64,000 nt of DNA, taken from contig OX352772.1 of assembly GCA_947095535.1 (NCBI GenBank), forward strand, positions 254,115,597 to 254,179,596. The letters are read 5' to 3'. The notes under the pieces were generated by a model that made no database searches, was not told the DNA's origin, and worked only from the letters and a program-made list of their open reading frames with translations. Below, in pieces: positions 10,664-25,500 of the stretch; position 1 is the first letter of the stretch, and each line of letters starts with the position of its first letter. The DNA is from Poecilobothrus nobilitatus. Taxonomy: Eukaryota; Arthropoda; Insecta; Diptera; Dolichopodidae. The position numbers were made by a program, and so were the translations under genes.

Positions 10664-12699
10664 TATTTATTTATTTAGTTAAGTTATTTTTTTATTTAAT
10701 TACTAATGTTTTTTTTGTTATTTAATTGATTACTGTTTTTATTTAATTTTCATTATACATTATTTAATTTATTTATTTAATTACTAGTGTTTTTGTTAAC
10801 TTTTTTTTTTATTTATTTTCCCAATTTTTTTTTCATCCCTTTTTACCGACCGCATACAATTATGTATAAGGTAGATATTGTTTTCTTACTAAAAATTTGT
10901 ACCCGAGATTTTGGCAAATATACACTCCTGCAGTGTGGAGGCTGTAAAATTTATTTTAGCATGATGTCCGTCTGTGTGGATGCGTGTGTGTGAGTAGTCT
11001 GTGGGCACGTGTACAGCTTAAACGACTGAGCGGATTTTTTTGCAATTTCATATTTAAGGTTTTAATGTAAATATATCGGAATGATAAGCTTTTGAAGTAA
11101 ATTGGACAACCGCAAGTGGTAGTTTACTAGTGTATTTTTTCAGTTTTTTAAGAATATTTCCTGGCAGAAAAATTTTATGAGAAAATTTATTAAGAAAAAG
11201 TTGTTACACACTTAAAGAGAAACAACTTTGCTATAGAGCAGTTTTTGATCCGACTAACTTTAACTTTTATTTAATTTTTTTTCTAAGTCCAAATTTCATA
11301 CATAACACTCCATATGAATTTATATGAATTTTTTTTTTTTTTTTTTTATATCTCTAAAAAGTTATATACATACATACTTATATCTATGTATATTATTCTT
11401 TTGTTGATGACACAAAATTAAAACGGTAAAATTTTTGCTGGCAGATTCAATATTAATCTTATGTTTGTTTTGTATTTGTTTACAGATTTTATTATTTTTT
11501 TACTTCTAATATTTTTGAGTGAAAAAAAAATCATCTACATTACATAATAATGTAAAAGGATGTATGAATGAATGCACATACATATATTTTTACGATTTCA
11601 TTGCTTATTATTGTTATTGAATAAAACAAAATGTTGTTAAATTATTAGAAATTATTTTGCTTTGATATAAATTATTATGTAAAAAATCTATAAATTTTGG
11701 CATTGTACTTTTCGTGTAGTGGCGGTGGGTCCTGTGATGGAATACATCTGATTTTTTTTTAATTTATTGTTTTTTTTATAGGTAATTTTAATTGATATTT
11801 AATGTTTTCATTATTTGATTCAGTTGTGAGACTTCAACTTAGTTCGTTATATTCTGTTTCAGAAATTCATATCCAAGAGTAGCACAAAACTTCGCACTGC
11901 GTTTCTCACACGTATGTTGTTATGTCCCTTTTTTCCGACATTTTAAAAAAACGTTCATCATTTATTACTCGAATTTTTTGCATTATCTTACTGTTTTTAT
12001 TTTCGTCATTATTTTAATTACTAATATAGTCACTTATTAAAAAAAATTTTTATTTTTCCACTTTTATTTATTATTTTTATATTTTTTATTTTAATTGCTT
12101 TTTACATTGCTTTAAATTTATTTTTGATTTACTTATACTTAATATGAATTCACTTAATTTAATTTTTATAAATATGAACCGAACCCGAAAACTGTAATGA
12201 TTGCCATGTAATATAAGTTTGAATTATTAAAAGTCATTGTTGTAAGATTCTATATCACCTGTTTTTTTATTTTACTTACTTTAACTATTTATAACTTATA
12301 ACGTAGAACTAACACTACTAATACATTACATTTAATTATATATCTTATAAAACGATATTATTTGGTAATAAATACCATTTACATTCTTATCGCTAATTGA
12401 TACATTATGTAAAGCATAGCATAATTATTGCATTCCTTAGGTTATTGACATTAGACAAAAAGGAGTATCAGATATGGTTAATTATGATTACTCAATGCAT
12501 TGCATACAATGCATTCATATATAATAATTATAATATATCAAGTTTATCTTAATCAGGTCGGTCAATGCATTCATATTAATTTTAATAAAGGATGCAAATT
12601 CAATGAAAGGTTGACGATCTGTATAATTCTTATCTTTATGTTTAATTTAATACGGGCAATTCATTATGCAATACATTACTTATGTATTTCATATTACAC

Positions 12700-13187
12700 C
12701 CCTTTTCATACTCAGCGTAATCAAAAGAAAAAACAAACTTTATGCTAAATTTCACAAAAAGGGTGATATCTCGAAATCTGATTTAAAAGCAGCAAATATT
12801 TTAAATAATCATTTTGCTATAATTGGAAGTACTTTAGATAAAAATTTGACAAACTAAGTAAATACTGAAATAAGTTCACATCATCTTACCAATTGGAATT
12901 CAATATTTCTTATCCGAACAAATAGTAATGAAATAATGCAAATCATAAGAGCTTCACAAATTCATCGCCTGATCCTGATGATATATAATGGTCAATAAAA
13001 CACTTGAAATCAATAGCATGAAACTTCAACCAAACTTGCTGTTATAACAAATAAAATCTTATCTATTGGCGAATTTTCAGATACGGCTAAATAATGTATT
13101 ATCACTCCAATTTATAAATCCGGGAAGAATACAGATTGCAAGAATTATAGACCAATATCTTTAACTAATTGTCTATCTAAAATCAAT
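12700..13187 (+). pseudogene. LINE fragment (unit 3)
   Basis: Same reverse-transcriptase-entry fragment and same fusion junction (about 13187) as in units 1 and 2. Confidence 0.74.
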
Positions 13188-14140
13188 GTTTGTTTTTGTT
13201 TCCTTTTTTCGGTACTAATATAATTGGACTATTATAGTTAGACTGACTAGGTTCAATCAGTTTATTTTTTAATAATTTGTTAACCTGTCTATTTATTTCA
13301 TCCGTTTGCGTATGAGCTTGCCTATAATTTTTAACATAAACTGGATTGTCATCCATAATTCTTAATTTTTGTTTATAAAAATTATTAACAGACATTGGGT
13401 TTGATTCTAATTGGAATATGGTTGAATACTCATAGCATAATTTAAGTAATTTGGGTAGGTACAATTTATTTGAATTTTTAGTAAATATTTCAATTAGTTC
13501 TTTAGTGCGATTAAAATTTTTATTACAGTTTTGTTTAAGTTCTATTATTTCGGAGTCCAACAGTGGTAAAGTTTTTAATTTAATATTTTGTAAAATTAAT
13601 TTATTCTGTGAATTCGTATTCATAACTCGAACAAAAGGGTTTTTAGTTGCCACTATTGGGCTTGGTATGAACACGCCTTCTGCAATTTCCTGATCTAAAA
13701 TTAGACAATCCTTATATGCGGGTAAATAAAATTGCCTTAAAACCTCTGAATGGGCTGGTAGTACTGGTAGCTGGTAGTTTGACTACTAGGTTCACTATAA
13801 ATTGGAATTTCTATAATGTTGTAATTTGTTTTTATTGAAACTCTCATATCATCGCAATCAATATTACATTTATAGAATTTTATGAAATCTTTACCAAGTA
13901 TACCATCTGCTGGTATATCAAAATTGTTTGGTACAACATGCAATTCACATGTTAGTTCATAATTTTGTATATAAATTTTAGTATATACCGTACCCAAAAA
14001 CTCAATATAATTATAAGTAATGCCTTTAATTTTTATTATATTATTTTTATTTAAATTGAAATTATTATTAATTGATGAAATTTGTATTGTATCAAAGAAA
14101 TATACGCTTGAGTATCTATTAGAAAATTTAATTTGGACAT
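13183..14140 (-). pseudogene. 412/mdg1-like pol: protease and N-terminal RT (unit 3)
   Basis: A 163-codon RT entry frame (13674 down to 13183) and a protease C-terminal frame (about 13997 down to 13737) with ILGKDFIKFY. The D-T-Q active-site change and the shared protease frameshift are present. It is truncated at the LINE junction. Confidence 0.77.
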
Positions 14141-14545
14141 AGTTACTTAATTAAGTTACGATTGAAACGTAGTCTGAAAAATTTAGATTTAGGGTATAGA
14201 GATTTTTTTGATTTGTTTATTTACTGTTCCTCCTCTGTGGGTTGTTCCTTTACCCCCTCTGCTCATGCCATTGAGGGGCTGTAGAGTTTTCGATGTACCT
14301 TACATTGCCATCATTCCTATTATTGTTATTTCAGTATCGTTGGTTATTAAAATTGTTTATTATTATTGAAATTATTCCTATAGTTATTATTCCTATTCCT
14401 ATTATAATTAGCTCGATTATTTCGAAATTTGTTTTTATTGAAGTTGTTGTAGTTATTAGGTTTGTTATTATTAAAATTATTTGTTCTATTATTAAAATTA
14501 CCTCTAAAGTTATTATTCTTAAAATTACGATTTTGGCTTTTAGGG

Positions 14546-15290
14546 CTAAGACAAAACTTGTTTTTCTTTGCTTTCTGTGTTTATCTCTACTATAAATTTT
14601 GCAACAACTTCCTTTAGATCTTCGAATTTGGAAGCTGCTAGAACTGATTTCACCAAATCAGAGCGACTTGAAGCTCTACACATGTCGATTGTTTTCTCAA
14701 CCGACAACGCAACTGCTTTGTTAGCACTGATCCCTTCCATAACTAGAGATCTCCTAAAATTTTCAGCTAAACTTTCTGCTTGTTTAGCAAAGTCTTGTAG
14801 TGCAAGTCTGTCAGCTTTTAGAGCTTGCATTCTACCTTCAATTATTTTAGAATTTTCGGTCTTAATTTTCCTTTTTAAAGTTTCTATTATTGTGTACCTG
14901 ATGTGTCTTCCTCTGATATTAACTCTCTCGCTTTTCCTTCCAATTTTGACAATACGAATGATTTTAACAAAGATTTTAGGGCAGCTGTTGATGCCATTTT
15001 CTCCAAAACATGTACTGAATCTATAAAAGAGTGTAAACTTAATGGATCACCATTATAGTTCCATTAATGGTGCATGAGGCCAACTTTAAAAATTTATGGT
15101 TAGATAGAACCATGGTTATCTTTACCGATTTGTTGCTGTCAGAATCTGATTTTACGCTCTCTGATTCAGAATTTTCATCGACAGATGTACTAATTATAGA
15201 GAGGATGTTATCTGATATTTTTGTTTCACAATCTAATATTTTGTAAATCCTTTTTAGTCCATCCCCCGCAAAATAAAAACGTTCTAACAA
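14546..15290 (-). pseudogene. 412/mdg1-like gag capsid region, frameshifted (unit 3)
   Basis: Capsid frames 15290 down to 15039 (83 codons, cut by the 1-bp deletion) and 14830 down to 14546 (94 codons). Unit 3 reads SNHKFLKLA where units 2, 4 and 5 read SNPKFLKLA. Confidence 0.76.
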
Positions 15291-16055
15291 ATTTTTCTTA
15301 TTATTAGTTTTTTAGTCCCCATAATTTTTGTATTTCAAGTAATAATCTATTGTAACATTTAGTAATTCTTATCTTATTTTTACTTAATGTTAGCGGGTGT
15401 TTAAGACCTTTCTTCTTTAAGACAGTCTTTCTGGATTTTAAAAATTCGTGTCTTGCTACTATCAGTCTTTCATACAATGGCATTTGATTTCAGAACAATG
15501 ACAATATTAATTTTTGAGCGAAGAACAAACTCATAATATTTTTAATTTAAAACATAACATTTATTGAAGAATTAAAAAGAATGAAGAATTATAATTACGG
15601 TGAAATTCGAAATAAAATTTTTTTTTTTCATATAAAATTTATATATGTATAATAGTTCGAAAGATAAATTTAATCGATTACTTAATAATATAGTAATTTA
15701 AAAGAAACAAACAAAAATCCTACATGTAAATAAATAATATTATACATGTAAAAAAATAAGATATAATAAATGTAAAAAAAAATAATACCAATTTTGCAAA
15801 ACAAAGATATAAAAATTATTTATTTAATTTTTATGTAGCTTAACATTTTGGTACCTATTTTTTTTCTTCTTTAAAATTTTATTTGTAGTAATTATATTGT
15901 AATGTTATTCTTATATTATTAATTTAAAATTTGATAAAATTTAATCATACATAAAAAAAAAACTTTAATCATTTATTTTAACTTTCAAATATCATTTAAC
16001 TTTACTTTATTTTAACTGCGACACTCGTACTTGGTATCTCCGCTTTATGTTCTTT

Positions 16056-16151
16056 CTAATATGTTGATAGATAATGTTGACGGCTCCCAATACTTTTACT
16101 GTTATTGCTAACTTCACCATTACTATCTATTTTTGATTTTGATCCGCCCAT
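16056..16151 (-). pseudogene. MGGSKSK short ORF (unit 3)
   Basis: Same 31-codon frame as in units 1 and 2. Confidence 0.48.
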
Positions 16152-18189
16152 TATTTATTTATTTAGTTAAGTTATTTTTTTATTTAATTACTAATGTTTT
16201 TTTTTGTTATTTAATTGATTACTGTTTTTATTTAATTTTCATTATACATTATTTAATTTATTTATTTAATTACTAGTGTTTTTGTTAACTTTTTTTTTTA
16301 TTTATTTTCCCAATTTTTTTTTCATCCCTTTTTACCGACCGCATACAATTATGTATAAGGTAGATATTGTTTTCTTACTAAAAATTTGTACCCGAGATTT
16401 TGGCAAATATACACTCCTGCAGTGTGGAGGCTGTAAAATTTATTTTAGCATGATGTCCGTCTGTGTGGATGCGTGTGTGTGAGTAGTCTGTGGGCACGTG
16501 TACAGCTTAAACGACTGAGCGGATTTTTTTGCAATTTCATATTTAAGGTTTTAATGTAAATATATCGGAATGATAAGCTTTTGGAGTAAATTGGACAACC
16601 GCAAATGGTAGTTTACTAGTGTATTTTTTAAGTTTTTTACGAATATTTCCTGGCAGAAAAATTTTATGAGAAAATTTATTAAGAAAAAGTTGTTACACAC
16701 TTAAAGAGAAACAACTTTGCCATAGAACAGTTTTTGATCCGACTAACTTTAACTTTTATTTAATTTTTTTTCTAAGTCCAAATTTCATACATAACACTCC
16801 ATATGAATTTATATGAATTTTTTTTTTTTTTTTTTTATATCTCTAAAAAGTTATATACATACATACTTATATCTATGTATATTATTCTTTTGTTGATGAC
16901 ACAAAATTAAAACGGTAAAATTTTTGCTGGCAGATTCAATATTAATCTTATGTTTGTTTTGTATTTGTTTACAGATTTTATTATTTTTTTACTTCTAATA
17001 TTTTTGAGTGAAAAAAAAATCGTCTACATTACATAATAATGTAAAAGGATGTATGAATGAATGCACATACATATATTTTTACGATTTCATTGCTTATTAT
17101 TGTTATTGAATAAAACAAAATGTTGTTAAATTATTAGAAGTTATTTTGCTTTGATATAAATTATTATGTAAAAAATCTATAAATTTGGGCATTGTACTTT
17201 TCGTGTAGTGGCGGTGGGTCCTGTGATGGAATACATCTGATTTTTTTTTAATTTATTGTTTTTTTTATAGGTAATTTTAATTGATATTTAATGTTTTCAT
17301 TATTTGATTCAGTTGTGAGACTTCAACTTAGTTCGTTATATTCTGTTTCAGAAATTCATATCCAAGAGTAGCACAAAACTTCGCACTGCGTTTCTCACAC
17401 GTATGTTGTTATGTCCCTTTTTTCCGACATTTTAAAAAAACGTTCATCATTTATTACTCGAATTTTTTGCATTATCTTACTGTTTTTATTTTCGTCATTA
17501 TTTTAATTACTAATATAGTCACTTATTAAAAAAAATTTTTATTTTTCCACTTTTATTTATTATTTTTATATTTTTTATTTTAATTGCTTTTTACATTGCT
17601 TTAAATTTATTTTTGATTTACTTATACTTAATATGAATTCACTTAATTTAATTTTTATAAATATGAACCGAACCCGAAAACTGTAATGATCGCCATGTAA
17701 TATAAGTTTGAATTATTAAAAGTCATTGTTGTAAGATTCTATATCACCTGTTTTTTTATTTTACTTACTTTAACTATTTATAACTTATAACTTAGAACTA
17801 ACACTACTAATACATTACATTTAATTATATATCTTATAAAACGATATTATTTGGTAATAAATACCATTTACATTCTTATCGCTAATTGATACATTATGTA
17901 AAGCATAGCATAATTATTGCATTCCTTAGGTTATTGACATTAGACAAAAAGGAGTATCAGATATGGTTAATTATGATTACTCAATGCATTGCATACAATG
18001 CATTCATATATAATAATTATAATATATCAAGTTTATCTTAATCAGGTCGGTCAATGCATTCATATTAATTTTAATAAAGGATGCAAATTCAATGAAAGGT
18101 TGACGATCTGTATAATTCTTATCTTTATGTTTAATTTAATACGGGCAATTCATTATGCAATACATTACTTATGTATTTCATATTACACC

Positions 18190-18676
18190 CCTTTTCATAC
18201 TCAGCGTAATCAAAAGAAAAAACAAACTTTATGCTAAATTTCACAAAAAGGGTGATATCTCGAAATCTGATTTAAAAGCAGCAAATATTTTAAATAATCA
18301 TTTTGCTATAATTGGAAGTACTTTAGATAAAAATTTGACAAACTAAGTAAATACTGAAATAAGTTCACATCATCTTACCAATTGGAATTCAATATTTCTT
18401 ATCCGAACAAATAGTAATGAAATAATGCAAATCATAAGAGCTTCACAAATTCATCGCCTGATCCTGATGATATATAATGGTCAATAAAACACTTCAAATC
18501 AATAGCATGAAACTTCAACCAAACTTGCTGTTATAACAAATAAAATCTTATCTATTGGCGAATTTTCAGATACGGCTAAATAATGTATTATCACTCCAAT
18601 TTATAAATCCGGGAAGAATACAGATTGCAAGAATTATAGACCAATATCTTTAACTAATTGTCTATCTAAAATCAAT
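18190..18676 (+). pseudogene. LINE fragment (unit 4)
   Basis: Same reverse-transcriptase-entry fragment ending at the same fusion junction (about 18676). Confidence 0.74.
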
Positions 18677-19640
18677 GTTTGTTTTTGTTTCCTTTTTTCG
18701 GTACTAATATAATTGGACTATTATAGTTAGACTGACTAGGTTCAATCAGTTTATTTTTTAATAATTTGTTAACCTGTCTATTTATTTCATCCGTTTGCGT
18801 ATGAGCTTGCCTATAATTTTTAACATAAACTGGATTGTCATCCATAATTCTTAATTTTTGTTTATAAAAATTATTAACAGACATTGGGTTTGATTCTAAT
18901 TGGAATATGGTTGAATACTCATAGCATAATTTAAGTAATTTGGGTAGGTACAATTTATTTGAATTTTTAGTAAATATTTCAATTAGTTCTTTAGTGCGAT
19001 TAAAATTTTTATTACAGTTTTGTTTAAGTTCTATTATTTCGGAGTCCAACAGTGGTAAAGTTTTTAATTTAATATTTTGTAAAATTAATTTATTCTGTGA
19101 ATTCGTATTCATAACTCGAACAAAAGGGTTTTTAGTTGCCACTATTGGGCTTGGTATGAACACGCCTTCTGCAATTTCCTGATCTAAAATTAGACAATCC
19201 TTATATGCGGGTAAATAAAATTGCCTTAAAACCTCTGAATGGGCTGGTAGTACTGGTAGCTGGTAGTTTGACTACTAGGTTCACTATAAATTGGAATTTC
19301 TATAATGTTGTAATTTGTTTTTATTGAAACTCTCATATCATCGCAATCAATATTACATTTATAGAATTTTATGAAATCTTTACCAAGTATACCATCTGCT
19401 GGTATATCAAAATTGTTTGGTACAACATGCAATTCACATGTTAGTTCATAATTTTGTATATAAATTTTAGTATATACCGTACCCAAAAACTCAATATAAT
19501 TATAAGTAATGCCTTTAATTTTTATTATATTATTTTTATTTAAATTGAAATTATTATTAATTGATGAAATTTGTATTGTATCAAAGAAATATACGCTTGA
19601 GTATCTATTAGAAAATTTAATTTGGACATAGTTACTTAAT
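18672..19640 (-). pseudogene. 412/mdg1-like pol: protease and N-terminal RT (unit 4)
   Basis: A 163-codon RT entry frame (19163 down to 18672) and a protease C-terminal frame (19486 down to 19226). It has the same truncation, active-site change and frameshift as the other units. Confidence 0.77.
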
Positions 19641-20024
19641 TAAGTTACGATTGAAACGTAGTCTGAAAAATTTAGATTAGATAGGGTATAGAGATTTTTT
19701 TGATTTGTTTATTTACTGTTCCTCCTCTGTGGGTTGTTCCTTTACCCCCTCTGCTCATGCCATTGAGGGGCTGTAGAGTTTTCGATGTACCTTACATTGC
19801 CATCATTATTGCCTATTATTGTTATTTCAGTATCGTTGGTTATTAAAATTGTTTATTATTATTGAAATTATTCCTATAGTTATTATTCCTATTCCTATTA
19901 TAATTAGCTCGATTATTTCGAAATTTGTTAGTTATTAGGTTTGTTATTATTAAAATTATTTGTTCTATTATTAAAATTACCTCTAAAGTTATTATTCTTA
20001 AAATTACGATTTTGGCTTTTAGGG

Positions 20025-20769
20025 CTAAGACAAAACTTGTTTTTCTTTGCTTTCTGTGTTTATCTCTACTATAAATTTTGCAACAACTTCCTTTAGATCT
20101 TCGAATTTGGAAGCTGCTAGAACTGATTTCACCAAATCAGAGCGACTTGAAGCTCTACACATGTCGATTGTTTTCTCAACCGACAACGCAACTGCTTTGT
20201 TAGCACTGATCCCTTCCATAACTAGAGATCTCCTAAAATTTTCAGCTAAACTTTCTGCTTGTTTAGCAAAGTCTTGTAGTGCAAGTCTGTCAGCTTTTAG
20301 AGCTTGCATTCTACCTTCAATTATTTTAGAATTTTCGGTTTTAATTTTCCTTTTTAAAGTTTCTATTATTGTGTACCTGATGTGTCTTCCTCTGATATTA
20401 ACTCTCTCGCTTTTCCTTCCAATTTTGACAATACGAATGATTTTAACAAAGATTTTAGGGCAGCTGTTGATGCCATTTTCTCCAAAACATGTACTGAATC
20501 TATAAAAGAGTGTAAACTTAATGGATCACCATTATAGTTCCATTAATGGTGCATGAGGCCAACTTTAAAAATTTAGGGTTAGATAGAACCATGGTTATCT
20601 TTACCGATTTGTTGCTGTCAGAATCTGATTTTACGCTCTCTGATTCAGAATTTTCATCTACAGATGTACTAATTATAGAGAGGATGTTATCTGATATTTT
20701 TGTTTCACAATCTAATATTTTGTAAATCCTTTTTAGTCCATCCCCCGCAAAATAAAAACGTTCTAACAA
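20025..20769 (-). pseudogene. 412/mdg1-like gag capsid region, frameshifted (unit 4)
   Basis: Capsid frames 20769 down to 20518 (cut by the shared 1-bp deletion) and 20309 down to 20025. The residues are otherwise as in unit 2. Confidence 0.76.
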
Positions 20770-21534
20770 ATTTTTCTTATTATTAGTTTTTTAGTCCCCA
20801 TAATTTTTGTATTTCAAGTAATAATCTATTGTAACATTTAGTAATTCTTATCTTATTTTTACTTAATGTTAGCGGGTGTTTAAGACCTTTCTTCTTTAAG
20901 ACAGTCTTTCTGGATTTTAAAAATTCGTGTCTTGCTACTATCAGTCTTTCATACAATGGCATTTGATTTCAGAACAATGACAATATTAATTTTTGAGCGA
21001 AGAACAAACTCATAATATTTTTAATTTAAAACATAACACTTATTGAAGAATTAAAAAGAATGAAGAATTATAATTACGGTGAAATTCGAAATAAAATTTT
21101 TTTTTTTCATATAAAATTTATATATGTATAATAGTTCGAAAGATAAATTTAATCGATTACTTAATAATATAGTAATTTAAAAGAAACAAACAAAAATCCT
21201 ACATGTAAATAAATAATATTATACATGTAAAAAAATAAGATATAATAAATGTAAAAAAAAATAATACCAATTTTGCAAAACAAAGATATAAAAATTATTT
21301 ATTTAATTTTTATGTAGCTTAACATTTTGGTACCTATTTTTTTTCTTCTTTAAAATTTTATTTGTAGTAATTATATTGTAATGTTATTCTTATATTATTA
21401 ATTTAAAATTTGATAAAATTTAATCATACATAAAAAAAAAACTTTAATCATTTATTTTAACTTTCAAATATCATTTAACTTTACTTTATTTTAACTGCGA
21501 CACTCGTACTTGGTATCTCCGCTTTATGTTCTTT

Positions 21535-21630
21535 CTAATATGTTGATAGATAATGTTGACGGCTCCCAATACTTTTACTGTTATTGCTAACTTCACCATT
21601 ACTATCTATTTTTGATTTTGATCCGCCCAT
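21535..21630 (-). pseudogene. MGGSKSK short ORF (unit 4)
   Basis: Same 31-codon frame as in units 1-3. Confidence 0.48.
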
Positions 21631-23669
21631 TATTTATTTATTTAGTTAAGTTATTTTTTTATTTAATTACTAATGTTTTTTTTTGTTATTTAATTGATTA
21701 CTGTTTTTATTTAATTTTCATTATACATTATTTAATTTATTTATTTAATTACTAGTGTTTTTGTTAACTTTTTTTTTTATTTATTTTCCCAATTTTTTTT
21801 TCATCCCTTTTTACCGACCGCATACAATTATGTATAAGGTAGATATTGTTTTCTTACTAAAAATTTGTACCCGAGATTTTGGCAAATATACACTCCTGCA
21901 GTGTGGAGGCTGTAAAATTTATTTTAGCATGATGTCCGTCTGTGTGGATGCGTGTGTGTGAGTAGTCTGTGGGCACGTGTACAGCTTAAACGACTGAGCG
22001 GATTTTTTTGCAATTTCATATTTAAAGTTTTAATGTAAATATATCGGAATGATAAGCTTTTGGAGTAAATTGGACAACCGCAAATGGTAGTTTACTAGTG
22101 TATTTTTTAAGTTTTTTGCGAATATTTCCTGGCAGAAAAATTTTATGAGAAAATTTATTAAGAAAAAGTTGTTACACACTTAAAGAGAAACAACTTTGCC
22201 ATAGAACAGTTTTTGATCCGACTAACTTTAACTTTTATTTAATTTTTTTTCTAAGTCCAATTTTCATACATAACACTCCATATGAATTTATGAATTTTTT
22301 TTTTTTTTTTTTTATATCTCTAAAAAGTTATATACATACATACTTATATCTATGTATATTATTCTTTTGTTGATGACACAAAATTAAAACGGTAAAATTT
22401 TTGCTGGCAGATTCAATATTAATCTTATGTTTGTTTTGTATTTGTTTACAGATTTTATTATTTTTTTACTTCTAATATTTTTGAGTGAAAAAAAAATCAT
22501 CTACATTACATAATAATGTAAATGGATGTATGAATGAATGCACATACATATATTTTTACGATTTCATTGCTTATTATTGTTATTGAATAAAACAAAATGT
22601 TGTTAAAATATTAGAAGTTATTTTGCTTTGATATAAATTATTATGTAAAAAATCTATAAATTTTGGCATTGTACTTTTCGTGTAGTGGCGGTGGGTCCTG
22701 TGATGGAATACATCTGATTTTTTTTTAATTTATTGTTTTTTTTATAGGTAATTTTAATTGATATTTAATGTTTTCATTATTTGATTCAGTTGTGAGACTT
22801 CAACTTAGTTCGTTATATTCTGTTTCAGAAATTCCTATCCAAGAGTAGCACAAAACTTCGCACTGCGTTTCTCACACGTATGTTGTTATGTCCCTTTTTT
22901 CCGACATTTTAAAAAAACGTTCATCATTTATTACTCGAATTTTTTGCATTATCTTACTGTTTTTATTTTCGTCATTATTTTAATTACTAATATAGTCACT
23001 TATTAAAAAAAAATTTTATTTTTCCACTTTTATTTATTATTTTTATATTTTTTATTTTAATTGCTTTTTACATTGCTTTAAATTTATTTTTGATTTACTT
23101 ATACTTAATATGAATTCACTTAATTTAATTTTTATAAATATGAACCGAACCCGAAAACTGTCATGATCGCCATGTAATATAAGTTTGAATTATTAAAAGT
23201 CATTGTTGTAAGATTCTATATCAACTGTTTTTTTATTTTACTTACTTTAACTATTTATAACTTATAACTTAGAACTAACACTACTAATACTAATACATTA
23301 CATTTAATTATATATCTTATAAAACGATATTATTTGGTAATAAATACCATTTACATTCTTATCGCTAATTGATACATTATGTAAAGCATAGCATAATTAT
23401 TGCATTCCTTAGGTTATTGACATTAGACAAAAAGGAGTATCAGATATGGTTAATTATGATTACTCAATGCATTGCATGCAATGCATTAATATAATAATTA
23501 TAATATATCAAGTTTATCTTAATCAGGTCGGTCAATGCATTCATATTAATTTTAGTAAAGGATGCAAATTCAATGAAAGGTTGACGATCTGTATAATTCT
23601 TATCTTTATCTTTAATTTAATACGGGCAATTCATTATGCAATACATTACTTATGTATTTCATATTACAC

Positions 23670-24156
23670 CCCTTTTCATACTCAGCGTAATCAAAAGAAA
23701 AAACAAACTTTATGCTAAATTTCACAAAAAGGGTGATATCTCGAAATCTGATTTAAAAGCAGCAAATATTTTAAATAATCATTTTGCTATAATTAGAAGT
23801 ACTTTAGATAAAAATTTGACAAACTAAGTAAATACTGAAATAAGTTCACATCATCTTACAAATTGGAATTCAATATTTCTTATCCGAACAAATAGTAATG
23901 AAATAATGCAAATCATAAGAGCTTCACAAATTCATCGCCTGATCCTGATGATATATAATGGTCAATAAAACATTTCAAATCAATAGCATGAAACTTCAAC
24001 CAAACTTGCTGTTATAACAAATAAAATCTTATCTATTGGCGAATTTTCAGATACGGCTAAATAATGTATTATCACTCCAATTTATAAATCCGGGAAGATA
24101 CAGATTGCAAGAATTATAGACCAATATCTTTAACTAATTGTCTATCTAAAATCAAT
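23670..24156 (+). pseudogene. LINE fragment (unit 5)
   Basis: Same fragment, with a private 1-bp deletion near 24097 ('gggaagatac') that breaks the KSGKN frame. It ends at the same fusion junction. Confidence 0.73.
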
Positions 24157-25120
24157 GTTTGTTTTTGTTTCCTTTTTTCGGTACTAATATAATTGGACTA
24201 TTATAGTTAGACTGACTAGGTTCAATCAGTTTATTTTTTAATAATTTGTTAACCTGTCTATTTATTTCATCCGTTTGCGTATGAGCTTGCCTATAATTTT
24301 TAACATAAACTGGATTGTCATCCATAATTCTTAATTTTTGTTTATAAAAATTATTAACAGACATTGGGTTTGATTCTAATTGGAATATGGTTGATTACTC
24401 ATAGCATAATTTAAGTAATTTGGGTAGGTACAATTTATTTGAATTTTTAGTAAATATTTCAATTAGTTCTTTAGTGCGATTAAAATTTTTATTACAGTTT
24501 TGTTTAAGTTCTATTATTTCGGAGTCCAACAGTGGTAAAGTTTTTAATTTAATATTTTGTAAAATTAATTTATTCTGTGAATTCGTATTCATAACTCGAA
24601 CAAAAGGGTTTTTAGTTGCCACTATTGGGCTTGGTATGAACACGCCTTCTGCAATTTCCTGATCTAAAATTAGACAATCCTTATATGCGGGTAAATAAAA
24701 TTGCCTTAAAACCTCTGAATGGGCTGGTAGTACTGGTAGCTGGTAGTTTGACTACTAGGTTCACTATAAATTGGAATTTCTATAATGTTGTAATTTGTTT
24801 TTATTGAAACTCTCATATCATCGCAATCAATATTACATTTATAGAATTTTATGAAATCTTTACCAAGTATACCATCTGCTGGTATATCAAAATTGTTTGG
24901 TACAACATGCAATTCACATGTTAGTTCATAATTTTGTATATAAATTTTAGTATATACCGTACCCAAAAACTCAATATAATTATAAGTAATGCCTTTAATT
25001 TTTATTATATTATTTTTATTTAAATTGAAATTATTATTAATTGATGAAATTTGTATTGTATCAAAGAAATATACGCTTGAGTATCTATTAGAAAATTTAA
25101 TTTGGACATAGTTACTTAAT
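24152..25120 (-). pseudogene. 412/mdg1-like pol with extra nonsense codon (unit 5)
   Basis: The RT entry frame is split by an A-to-T change near 24395 (+ strand 'gattactc' for 'gaatactc') that turns a Tyr codon into TAA. The protease part (24966 down to 24706) is as in the other units. Confidence 0.77.
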
Positions 25121-25500
25121 TAAGTTACGATTGAAACGTAGTCTGAAAAATTTAGATTAGATAGGGTATAGAGATTTTTTTGATTTGTTTATTTACTGTT
25201 CCTCCTCTGTGGGTTGTTCCTTTACCCCCTCTGCTCATGCCATTGAGGGGCTGTAGAGTTTTCGATGTACCTTACATTGCCATCATTCCTATTATTGTTA
25301 TTTCAGTATCGTTGGTTATTAAAATTGTTTATTATTATTGAAATTATTCCTATAGTTATTATTCCTATTCCTATTATAATTAGCTCGATTATTTCGAAAT
25401 TTGTTAGTTATTAGGTTTGTTATTATTAAAATTATTTGTTCTATTATTAAAATTACCTCTAAAGTTATTATTCTTAAAATTACGATTTTGGCTTTTAGGG

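Larger units (their letters stand above)
5491..10976. repeat. Macrosatellite unit 2 (5486 bp)
   Basis: Same composition and order as unit 1. Diagnostic differences: a 7-bp deletion near 8290 that lengthens the reverse-transcriptase frame, a 21-bp block at about 8944-8964 shared only with unit 3, and the variant 'actgtaatgatcgcc' shared with units 3 and 4. The first 1.65 kb holds no recognised gene. Confidence 0.93.
10977..16465. repeat. Macrosatellite unit 3 (5489 bp)
   Basis: Same layout. It is closest to unit 2 (shared 21-bp block, shared 'gaagtaaattgg' and 'cagttttttaagaat' variants) but keeps the 7-bp TGGTAGC duplication that unit 2 lost. Confidence 0.93.
16466..21944. repeat. Macrosatellite unit 4 (5479 bp)
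   Basis: Same layout. Its first few hundred bases carry variants of unit 5 ('ggagtaaattgg', 'cgcaaatggtag'). Its LINE part carries variants of units 2 and 3. Its protease-gag part again matches unit 5 ('gattagataggg', no 21-bp block). It also has a small insertion near 19806 ('attattgcc'). Confidence 0.93.

Noticed and set aside
10787..10993. 68-codon frame MFLLTFFFIYF at the unit boundary (also 16276 and 21755)
   Set aside because: Poly-T translation running into the tggatgcgtg landmark; absent in units 1 and 5 because of small indels.
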